This document shows, piece after piece, positions 53,729-63,230 of a stretch of 64,000 bases of DNA; the first letter of the stretch is position 1, and every line of letters begins with the position of its first letter. This stretch comes from Gautieria morchelliformis (lineage: Eukaryota > Basidiomycota > Agaricomycetes > Gomphales > Gomphaceae), in assembly GCA_015179125.1 (NCBI GenBank), contig WHVA01000236.1, positions 1-64,000 of the forward strand, given 5' to 3'. The position numbers and the translations under genes were made by a program. The notes under the pieces were generated by a model. That model saw nothing but the letters and a program-made list of their open reading frames with translations, ran no database searches and was not told the DNA's origin.

Positions 53729-56700
53729 CTATACAACCTCCTCATTCAGGAGGTTGTCTAGTTCAATGTCACAGTCGCTGTCTAAATCTAGATCAATAGA
53801 ACCATCACCGGACCCAGCCACCGTTTTTCTGTCACCGAGGAGATCAAACTCGAGCGATGACATGGGTGCCGGATCCTGAGTGAGTAAGTCATTTCGTAGA
53901 GCACATTTGATTACCTGCAGGGCCTCCACTACATCACCTTTCAAGTGGTTACGCCGCTTGCTGATCGTGATACCCGAGCTGGAGAACGCACATTCACTCG
54001 ACACCGAGGAGGCCATGATTGGAAGGTAATCATATGCCAGCGAGGCCCAAATAGGGAAAAGGTGTTCGTGGCACTAGGTTTGCATCAGCGATCTCATCTA
54101 ATCAATGAATATATATAAGGCTTACCCCCCACCACTCAATTAGCCCCATCCCATCAGGAATTGGCTGCACTGGTCCAATGTACCCTCGGTATGCCTGGAG
54201 CCAGGGGCTTTCGCTGTCTGACATGTCGCTGGAGAAGCTGGATGCAGGCACCAAGTGAGCTGGCACGTCTTCTTCTTCATCGCCACTCAGTGCACCCAGT
54301 AGATCCTGGAACCGACGTTTCTTCAGGTTAGGGACTGCATCGGATGGTTTGGGTGCAGCCCTTGATGCATCCCAACGCTCCTTGAACTGCAGGACCAGTG
54401 AGTGGAATAATAGACCAAACAATCGGTGACTCACAATAGCTTTGACTGTTTGTGTCACCCTGTCCACCAGTTCATTTCCCCAGTGTTTTTCGAAATGTGT
54501 CATTTTTTGTTCAGGGTGAAGCACTGCCATCCAATGTGTTAGTATGCAGGGACTACTTGTATATATGCTACTCACCCATAGCCATTATATACGCTTGTGA
54601 TTCGTCTGTTCTGTTATAGTATTGGGCGAGTTTATTGATGCCGGCAGTAAGTGGTCCGTGGAATTTGTTGTATCCAGACCATGCAATGAGGCGGCTGGAC
54701 CACGCTGTATGGAGACCTTCTAACCCTGGGATTGCAAGGTACAGCGTAGGATACTGTTCAGCCGAGAACTCATGCTGCGCGGCATCAGCAAACTGATACA
54801 GGGGAGATGCTTAGAAATGATTTAGTTTCATAGCCAGGACAAACTTACCCGAAGGAGCTGTATAAAGGCCTTCACCGAGTCCCATTCTCCTGGGGTAAGT
54901 GACAGCTTCATGAGTTTCAGGGACGTCGTGCGATCCTTCTCGAGGTGTGTGATTTCAAGCACGAACCGGTTGACATGCTACAGGGTCACATTTGTACATA
55001 TGGATATATACTGGTAGTGAGTACACACCTCTTTGTTGCGATATGCTCTGTCAAGCATGATATATGTAGATGATCAGCGTACAACCATGTCGAGTAAGAG
55101 GGTGGTTGGCTGCTCGACCTGGTTTTGGACCTGGAGCATATAGTATACTTCCTTGCGTTTGGCTGAAGACCGTTCCTGCTTACAGGAATGGTTGTTAGAA
55201 TGTACCCATGGACAGTCTGTAATGGGTGTACATACCTTGACACAAATCGCACAGATATGTCCAACAGCATCTCGTTTCAATGCCTCGGTGTCTGGGATGT
55301 GATCGTCGGGCTTATCCGCATTGTAATGCGGGGAGTGTGAGTGCGTGGCAAGAAGGGCTTGGGTTGCAAGATTGATGGAGTGCGCGAGACAGCTATAACC
55401 AATAGTTAAATGTAAATAACTTGTTGAAAAGAAAAGCACATACTGGATGCGTCATTCTACTGGGCAGAACAATTGTCCTGTGCGCTCCTTGATGCGTCGG
55501 GCCAACTCCTCCATCATCGTGGTATTATTAGAGGCGTTATCACAGGTCACCCACCCGACCTAAAGGAATAGGCTGTCAGTTAGAGAGAGTGTAATGGCAT
55601 GGAACATACCTTATGGACAGCCCCAACACGGTCTAAGACTTATTAACAGGACTTGTCCAAGCCGCTTACCTGAATGGCCGCCGTTGACACGTACAAAACC
55701 AACCAGAGAATTCTGGAGACTCATTATACCTCCCGAATCCTTTTCAACCCAGTGACAGGTGACCGCAAAATACCCATCGACATTTGAGGCCTGCCATGCG
55801 TCACATGTGCAGGAGATCAAACCTTGAATATCGGTGCCCTGGTCCGCGAGTTGTAGTTACGTTGGTTACAGAATAATTGTCTGTACTCACCTTAAATCTT
55901 CTCTTGAGATCATGCAAATGACCCTGGAATAGCTCTAAGACTTTGCTGCGGGCGAGCTTGTGGCCAGGAAGCTTGAGTTTCTCCATGGCACGAGATGCCA
56001 TTTCGAGCATTTCTTTGAATCGTGGATTATCAAACACCGATATAGGCTATGCACATAATATAAGTCAATGAATACAAGTGACAATATGACGAACATACCT
56101 GATCGGTTGCAATCATCGACTCTACTGTGAGCTGGACAAACATCTCATTGGTATACGGAGCTACAGCCGCTTCCGTCACCCGGGAGGGAGCCGGTCCAAA
56201 GTGTGTCGTCAGTACACTGTTCTGCGCAAGCCTGGCTTGCCTAACCGCATTGGCAGTTTGTTGGTAAATCCAGTCTTAGAACACCACTCTTGGTATTTTC
56301 CCTAAATGGGTAGTTAAATATCTAATGGGAATTTTGGATGGACTAAAAACTCACCTCATGCATCGACTGGAGGTGGCGTCGCAGGGTGCTGACATCGTTC
56401 ACAAAACTGACCTTAGACCAATCATGTTTTCTGTGTTCTGACAAAGTCAGCGATGATGAGATTCTGGGAGGCTGCTGTCAAGATTGGTTTTTAGGCGTTA
56501 ATATCGTGTATTAGTGAACACAGTGAATACCCAAATAACTTGTGCGAATAAGTATGCCGTTCGGCGAATAAGTGAACCGATGAATGTTCACGAAACAAGA
56601 GGGTTGCCCGGACGGGGATCGCCCTATCTACAGTCGTAGCCAAATAGCTCGCAGTACTTGACGACGTAACGTGCAAGGTATCGCAGAAGGGCTGTCTAAG

Positions 56701-58036
56701 TTTCGACGGTCCCTTCGCCAACAGCACAGAAAGTAGTTTGAAGGCTAAGGTAATGAAGATGAAGTATGAGAACTCACCCGTGATGCCTAAGTCCTTGGCT
56801 GGTTGAAGATAGAAATCTTCAAGGGAGGCTCAAGACGATGATCACAGCGAGGTCAAGTTTGCACAAGATGGACGACATATGATAATTGAACTGGGGAATA
56901 TACATGTGAATGGAAACTACTTATATCGAATGCTCGTAAGGTATCAGCGAATAGGAAAGAGGCCGTCACAGGTCAGGGTTGGATAGGGGTGCGCAGTCAT
57001 GATACTAGGTAGATGAAATAAACATACAATAGAGTGAGGGGAGAATGCGAACATGAAACGACGGAGAGTAAAGGGAGCGAAGGCACTTATGGACAAAACC
57101 ATGTCTTGGGACCCGCATACATGCTACCCTGCACGGGCTCTTCATTTACTGGGTTGATCCCGCATGGCCTATGGAAGAGACGTCCTGTGATCACACTTTG
57201 GCCGTACGAACACCCAATGGGGTTGGATTAAGAAGATGATGGGGTTAATGATGAACTATCATTCTGGGTGAATGGTATCGATCATATTTGATGGCGTGCC
57301 TGCTGATGAAATGTGCGAGCAGCGAATAGTGGTTTGGAGAATGGAGCGAACAGCGGATAGAGTGGACGTAGAGGGGAAGTGGTCGGTAGGTGCGGTGAAC
57401 TCTGGCGAAGATGCTAGGGAGCGACGAGGGGGAACATAGAGGTAGCGCGGTAGGAGAAATAAACCGGTCATGACAGCTGCCACGACCGCCCACACGCACG
57501 GTGATGCACCGACACAGCTTGCAGTCCATGATTTTCTTGCCTTCTTCCTGGCGCCGGTTCTCAAAAAAGAACTGTATATCTAAGGCACGTTCCTTGGAAA
57601 TTTTTGAATTGTCGGGTAAGACCTCAATACCATCTAGATCTTTCAGCCACCCTTCTGGGTGGGTGTCGTCATGAGTGATAGTTGCTGGGGGTAAGGCTGG
57701 ATCAGCTGAAACTGAATTAGATGTACTTATTAATAAACCCAATATAATCATAATATCACGTCACACACCCGGGGCGGGGACAGGCACTGGAACCTCCTTG
57801 TCCTTTTGCTTACTGGTAGGTTTGGCAATGGTAGGTTTAGGTTTCTTCCTTTTAGGTTCCTCTGCTTCCCCCAGCCTCCTAGTGCCGTGAGGCTGGCCTG
57901 GGACTTTCGCCGCATTACTCGGATCCAGAAGCTCCGTGCTTGGCTTCACCACGTGGACCGAACTGCTTTTAAATGGCAGAGGGCCCATTTCCTGGATTTC
58001 CTCGTTGGAGCTGTCGATGACACGCGGCATGGGCAA
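53729..58036 (-). pseudogene. hAT transposase (BED finger, hAT C-terminus), multi-exon
   Basis: From the Met at 58036 (MPMPRVIDSSNEE) the parts are: an acidic/basic N-terminus with KRKKPKP, a BED zinc finger split by the solo LTR (CKLC before it; LRRHLQSMHE after it), then FVQLTVESMIATDQ and FDNPRFKEMLEMASRA, the catalytic-domain motif SCTCDAWQASNVDGYFAVT with HWVE, VTCDNASNNTTMM, CLAHSINLATQALL, RWSSTYIMLDRAY, and the hAT dimerisation region PIWASLAYDYLPIMASSVSSE. About nine short introns are visible. A frameshift near 56255 and a TGA near 55455 probably inactivate it, though either could be a misread splice. Confidence 0.82.
56476..57475 (+). repeat. Solo LTR family S, copy C (1000 bp)
   Basis: It starts TGTCAAGATTGG, ends GGTCATGACA, and is flanked by GCTGC on both sides (56471-56475 and 57476-57480). 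It aligns with copies A and B but lacks their tandem-duplicated subterminal block, so it is the simplest form. It lies between the CxxC and HxxxxH halves of the BED finger, perhaps in a short intron. Confidence 0.93.
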
Positions 58037-58261
58037 CTTATGAAGAGTAGTAGATTCAATAGTATGCAGCGACTTGCGTCGCTGAATTAAATACTAATAC
58101 CCACCCAAAAGCCCAGGCTTAAGGGCTGGGCTCAGGGCTTATGAAAACGAAGCCCGGCCCTGCTCCTCGGGCTTTTGGAGGCCTGGGCCGGGCCGGGCTC
58201 GGGCTTTTTAGGGCTGGGCTCGGGCTCAGCCCAGGCCTAGGCCCAAGCCCGGAGAACACTA

Positions 58262-58672
58262 GGCACCAATGATGCCTAGATCACTGGCTGTTCAGTTCCC
58301 CACAGACATCACCTGTCTGTGGGTTTGAGAGCATTAAAGTTGTTCTCAACCGTGGGTTTCGGTTCAGAGGGGGAAGAACCATGCCCCCAAACCAACCAAC
58401 CACCCACTACAACCGGGGAGTGCCGGCGAAGCCAGCACAACCACTGGTGTTCAGAATGATGAACACCAGAACAGATGTGTTGGTACTATGCCAACACATC
58501 TGCCATGATGCCATGTCATGACATCATCCCATTCATGTCAGATCTGAGGCATCAGATCTGCGGTTATTCTGAGGTACATCAGAATGACCTGGTCCACACA
58601 CCCATCCCTTTCTCAAGGTCAAAGGGGCACTTCTTTTGGCTCACCCGGTGGGTTCCTTCTAGAAGGGGAGGG
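58262..58672. repeat. Cluster of perfect hairpins, right part
   Basis: Continuing the series cut by the hAT element: 58299-58323 (9-bp arms), 58325-58349, 58361-58380, 58444-58469 (10-bp arms), 58472-58502 (12-bp arms), ATGTCATGACAT at 58513-58524, CAGATCTG palindromes near 58540 and 58553, 58566-58585 (7-bp arms), and CCTTCTAGAAGG at 58656-58667. It ends in a polypurine tract (gaaggggaggg) directly before an L1-type LTR, so it lies in the 3' internal part of an LTR element. No ORF is convincing. Confidence 0.78.
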
Positions 58673-58866
58673 TGTAAAGAAGTGGATTCAGAGGGGGGGG
58701 GTCCACAAGACCCCACTGTATAGTAGTGCATGGGAACCGCCAGCGGTTCCCCAGCTTGATCGCATCTTACTCTTACCTGTCACTACGTAGCATTCAGAAT
58801 ACCACTCATTGGTCAAGTTCTGCAGTGCCCTTGTGATACAAGGACCTAAGATCGACATCCTTTACA
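58673..58866 (+). repeat. LTR related to family L1 (194 bp)
   Basis: It starts TGTAAAGAAGTGG and ends CATCCTTTACA. The 3' two-thirds (cttacctgtcactacgtagc onward) is nearly identical to 425-544; the 5' part differs but keeps a palindrome (GGGAACCGCCAGCGGTTCCC). A polypurine tract precedes it. Confidence 0.8.
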
Positions 58867-59600
58867 CCTGGGGATCACCTTCAAGGATGAAGATAGCCCG
58901 GCCAGTAGTTGAGGCAGGCTCCTGATAATGGCACCCCTTTGCATGCTGTGTGGGGGCTTTGCCGCAATATGGACAAAGGCCTTTGGATTTGGATTTTCGT
59001 TGCTCTTTCTTGGCTTCAGTGAGATGTCCAGTAGCATGAAGGATACCAGAAAGGTCTTTCTGTTCGCTGGGCTTAGCTGCTGCAGGGGGTCTGGAGTGAG
59101 CATTAGCATGAGGTGTGGAAGGTGACTTGGAAGAGGAAGGGAGATGAATGGAAGTTGTAGTCTGCTTTGTGCCTTGGCCTTCCCAGTAGCGATTGTTGAG
59201 GGTTTTGGGACATTCATAGGAGAGCATGTGGTCTTTGATACGCTCAGCGAGGCTGTTATAGAAGTGTCGTAAAGGGCGGCATCATTCTACTCAACGTAAG
59301 AGGACAACTCAGCAAAAGTGGCCATGTCGCGATTAATACGATGGGTGTCGAACATCTTGAGTTTATGAATAGCTTGCTCAGACACCTGTATGATGTTGGC
59401 CTGACCGAAAAGATGATTAAGGTCATCGACAAAGATATGCCAGTCACTCTGAAATGGGAGGTTCGGGGACCTGAATGAGAAAGGGTTGCCACCAAATCAA
59501 GGCAATGTTGCTGAGGTAGGATGCTGCATAGGAGACTTGTTGTTGCTCGTGCTGGAACTTTTGGGGCTTGTTGTTGAAGACCATAACACAACTAGTGCTG
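58867..59600 (-). pseudogene. Ty3/gypsy Gag fragment, minus strand
   Basis: From 59600 downward the frames give VFNNKPQKFQHEQQQVSYAA, WHIFVDDLNHLFGQ, INRDMATFAELSSYV, RHFYNSLAERIKDHM and, near the end, CPYCGKAPTQHAKGC, a CCHC-like knuckle with altered spacing. A TAG stands where Trp is usual (YVE-W-NDAAL), and two frameshifts are needed. It abuts the LTR at 58866 on one side and the DUF6533 gene on the other. Confidence 0.7.
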
Positions 59601-60348
59601 AATGTTCATGTACTATATGCAGTGAAATGAATTTTACACAAAGTCTGTGCAGGGACATACCACATCAATGATAATAACACCAAGAAGCAGAAAGGATGGA
59701 AGCGAGGCCTAAGAACACCCAAAACTCTTTGGTTCTGAGAGGAAATAGCATAGGTGTGACCTAGTAGAAGGCCTAGACAAGTAAATTGTGTTAATAATTC
59801 TATGTGAGAAATGTAATCACTCATCCTGTACACCAATCAGAGAAGGAACTGCCAAAGCAACAAATAGGTGACTTATATTATTGCATTCCTTTGAATATAT
59901 GAGTTGCTAGGTTGCTTCTTCATAAATAATGCAAGTCATACTAGATACTCATTCCAATTGGTAAGGGTGTTACACATGAGAGCATTGTTGTAATATACCT
60001 CAATGGATATGTTGGATAAATTAATGTATATGTCAAGAAGAAACAAAACCAAGGGCACATAATGAACAAATAAATAGAGAATGGTGCCGATTTTGACTGT
60101 CTTGCACCAGATGTGCCTGATCTCAGATGGGAGGGTGAGGAGAGTGTCATAGATGAGCAGTGTTGTGTAACGAGTTATCAAAATCGTGGAATTAGACAAG
60201 GGACATGTACACATACCAAGCACTGCAAAGTTGACAGAGTTGACCGCAAAGCTAGTTCAGGTAAGTTCTTCTGCATCTCACTCAGCGTGGTAAGTACGTA
60301 CAGGTCTGATAGCGCCTGGATTTCAGCAGAGGGGTCCGCCTGAGACAT
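59600..60348 (-). pseudogene. DUF6533 membrane protein gene, 3'-truncated
   Basis: From the ATG at 60348 (MSQADPSAEIQALSDLYV) the spliced frame continues with TLLIYDTLLTLPSEIRHIWC, KIGTILYLFVHYVPLVLFLLDIY and, in a further exon, GLLLGHTYAISSQNQRVLGVL. This is the N-terminal DUF6533 domain plus the following membrane helices of a seven-helix protein family expanded in Agaricomycetes; its function is unknown. Introns are short GT-AG ones, though exact junctions in exon 1 are unclear. The gene ends near 59600 at the gypsy gag fragment, so at least half is missing. Confidence 0.65.
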
Positions 60349-61239
60349 GGTATAAGAAAGAAAATCTGGGATGCAGACAAGGGACTAAGTTTTGTGTTGC
60401 GATGTGGGGTTAGAGTAGCAGACCCCGGACCGTGTATATATAAGATTGTTGCCATGGGTGCTGGGGCTGGGAGGTCATAGATATCCACAGAATTCTATAT
60501 CAATGAGCGTTGCACAATTTTTGCCAAGGGGGCATGACTGATGGCAGATAGAATCAATTCAGGTAAGGCAGCGTTGAAGCATCAGATATGGTTAGCCGCC
60601 TGAATATTCTCGGCAGATTGTAAGTTTATTACGTCGGGGTGGCGTGCGCTGGAAGTGATTCAGAAGGTTTTCCTTTCAAGCCATTTGAAGTCGAGCGGCA
60701 CGTAAGTGAGTGAGCGTCAGCAGAATGTCAATGAAAGCAAACCGCGAACAAACTCACCCCATATGGCGAAGATGACCCACTGATGGCATCGTTCCACACC
60801 GCCATCCTTTCACTGAGATATATGAGGAAAAGATGATTCAGAACATGAGGAACAGGTATTATGACCTAAAACTGCAAGTTCAAGTGCCTGAGTGTGCCGC
60901 ACAATTCTATGGCGATGCCAGATAGTCTCAGTAGAGGCGTCACCTCATCATGGCAGTATTTCTGGATATGGAAACGCGAGAAAGCTCCTAATTCGGCGTC
61001 CTAGGGGCACAACGACATGGTCTCCATGACATGGTGCATTCGGTGTATCAAGGAAAATTTTGTAACTGTCATGACTACCCGGAACACATGGAACAGTATC
61101 GGGCTGGTTGGATTCAATGTCAGGCATAAACAACGTGTTTACGCAGCACAGCTCCATTGATTTTCGTCATGCTTCCTTGCACGGGGATTCTGAGCGAAGA
61201 CAAGCAGCACACCGGCGCCTGACTTGGCATGACAAAGAC
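60349..61239. other. Stretch without a recognised gene
   Basis: A TATA-like tatatataag on the minus strand near 60440 may serve the DUF6533 gene. On the minus strand 60770-60860 a coding-like segment (LIYLSERMAVWNDAISG) ends at a good splice donor, suggesting a fragment of another gene that I cannot identify. Confidence 0.4.
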
Positions 61240-63080
61240 ACGGACACAGACGGACATCGTTTACATGGTACTAGGTTCGGCGCAAGCCTAGGAGAGGCTT
61301 GTAGCAAGATGCCGCGCTAGGGGGACCATCTCCTCACGGTGCTGCGTCGGCCACAACACCTCTCGCGTCAAGGTTTCTTTAGATTATCGAAACAGAGATG
61401 TATTCTGACAACTTGTCCTGTGTGAATAGCTAAGAATCAATTTAATTATGTCGTGATGTATGTGCCTTCTGGGATGAGTGACAAATGGCTTGTGAGGCAC
61501 GTAGTTGAACCAGTCACTCAAGATTAATTTTTAAAAAATTATCGCAATGACCTCTAGTCTGCTTTAAAGTGATCCCATAAATTACTTTGCTGCTCGGTGA
61601 CCGGTGGTGGCAGCACCAGGCACTTTTCCAGACGACGGTGTCGACAGTCCGTTACGTCACGTGACTTTAAGCACGCTCGCGCTTTACAGCAAAAATGGAC
61701 ATCGACGTGTGTTGGGGAGATTTCCAGCCGGTATCACACAAAGATGCTCTAGAGGACAGGCTTGGGATCATATTCTCTCTCATCAGTCATATGGGAGTCT
61801 CATATTCTGAGCTATTATTGTTTCTCTTCTCTTCTCCTTGCCCGAAGGTAGTGTTTTCCCGGGTCGGGCTTAAGCCCGGGCTGAGCCCGTGCCGAGCCCT
61901 TGAAAGCCCGAGCCGAGCCGGGCCCAGCCCTCGGAAAGCCCGCTGCGAGGGCCGGGCTTGAGATTTAGCAGGCCCGCCTGACCCTTCAGCCCGAGGCTTT
62001 TGGGTGCGAAGCTCGATCGTTGCCGCCATCTAGGTTCGGCACAAGCCCCATCTCCGACTCAAAGTTCACGCTCCGCGAGCACCTTCCGGAGAAGGGGCTT
62101 GTACCAAGATGCCGCGCTAGGGGGGCCGTCTCCCGCCGCCTCTACCACCAGCCACACGCTCTCTACGGCTTCACTCATTATAACAATCTACTAGACCATA
62201 TGTCTCTTGAGCTCCCTAGCTAGTTAGAAATGCTTAATCACCGAGTAACTGTCTTATATCCCATTGGGAATAGTGGGGGTGGGCACAATTGTGCTATCTC
62301 ACTTGTCAACGCGTTACAGACGGCCCTTCGCTGATTTTTAAGGACATCTATAGTTGGGAATGTAGGCCAGATATCCTAAATATTTTTAGCAGCAAATGGG
62401 ACAGCTCAATTGCTATGATAGTAGTGGTATGAATAAATTGAGTCATTGACAGGCACGGTTTCAAACCTTCGGGCAAGAAGGAGAGAAGAGAAACAATAAT
62501 AGCTCAGAATATGAGACTCCCAGATGACTGATGAGAGAGCATATGATCCCAAGCCTGTCCTCTAGAACATCTTTGCATGATAACAGCAGGATATCTCCCC
62601 AGCATACGTCGATGTCCATTTCAAACGCGAGCGTGCTTAAAGTCATGTGACGTAACGAACTGTCGACACCGTCGTCTGGAAAGGTGTCCGGTGCTGCGCC
62701 CACCGGTCACCGAGCAGCAAAGTAATTTATGGGATCATTTTAAAACATACTACAGGTCATTGCGATAATTTTTTTAAAATTATTCTTGAGTGACTGGGTC
62801 AACTACGTGCCTCACAAGCCATTTGTCACTCGTCCCAGAAGGCACATACATCACGACATAATTAAAATGATTCTTAGCTACTCACACAGGACAAGTTGTC
62901 AGAATACATCTCTGTTATGATAATCTAAAGAAACCTTGACGCGAGAGGCGTTGTGGCCGACGCAGCACCGTGAGGAGACGGTCCCCCTAGCGCAGCATCT
63001 TGGTACAAGCCTCTCCTCTGGAGATGAAGTCGGAGCTTCAAGGCTTGCGCCGAACCTAGCCACCATCGATGATCGCCGTC
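61240..63080. repeat. Large inverted repeat, ~600-bp arms
   Basis: The left arm (about 61240-61848) and the right arm (about 62466-63080) are reverse complements with roughly 90% identity, sharing for example the block around cgacggtgtcgaca and the ends with ggttcggcgcaagcc. The spacer (61849-62465) holds a hAT terminal fragment and a third, diverged copy of the outer end (62030-62130, plus orientation). No gene is recognised; the frame GLYQDAALGGPSP is open in several copies but its meaning is unknown. Confidence 0.75.
61849..62010. mobile_element. hAT terminal fragment
   Basis: It starts TAGTGTTTTCCCGGGTCGGG, like the TIR of the hAT at 53476, followed by the same GGGCT/AGCCC-rich subterminal repeats. 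It inserted exactly at the end of the left arm of the inverted repeat (after cccgaagg); in the right arm the same point is uninterrupted. The other end is missing or too diverged to find. Confidence 0.65.
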
Positions 63081-63089
63081 CAAACCTAG

Positions 63090-63150
63090 ATTTATATGTA
63101 CTTTATCTATCGAAATATGTACTTTATCTATCCAAATATGTACTGTATCC
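63090..63150. repeat. Tandem repeat, about 23-bp unit
   Basis: Three units of the type atgtactttatctatc followed by gaaat or caaat, between the inverted repeat and the Yip1-family gene. Confidence 0.75.
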
Positions 63151-63230
63151 ACCGGGTACCCAAATACTAATACATAATTTTTTTTTTTCCTTTCCTCCAC
63201 CACACCCAGTCTCCAATGTGTCACATTGTC

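Larger units (their letters stand above)
53476..58261 (-). mobile_element. hAT DNA transposon, complete ends
   Basis: The left end reads TAGTGTCTTCCGGGCTTGGGCC and the right end is its near-perfect inverse (TAGTGTTCTCCGGGCTTGGGCC read inward), 22-bp TIRs with two mismatches. Identical 8-bp GGCACCAA flanks lie at 53468-53475 and 58262-58269. GGGCT/AGCCC repeats fill both subterminal regions. It carries a minus-strand hAT transposase gene. Without the nested 1000-bp solo LTR and its 5-bp duplication the element would be 3781 bp. Confidence 0.93.

Noticed and set aside
53476-58261. hAT element at 53476 as the source of the MITE at 34133
   Set aside because: Their terminal repeats differ beyond the first bases (TAGTGT against TAGGGATG), so a different transposase is expected.
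53205-58672. CRISPR array, because of repeated hairpins
   Set aside because: The hairpins differ in sequence and there is no constant repeat with unique spacers; the genome is eukaryotic.
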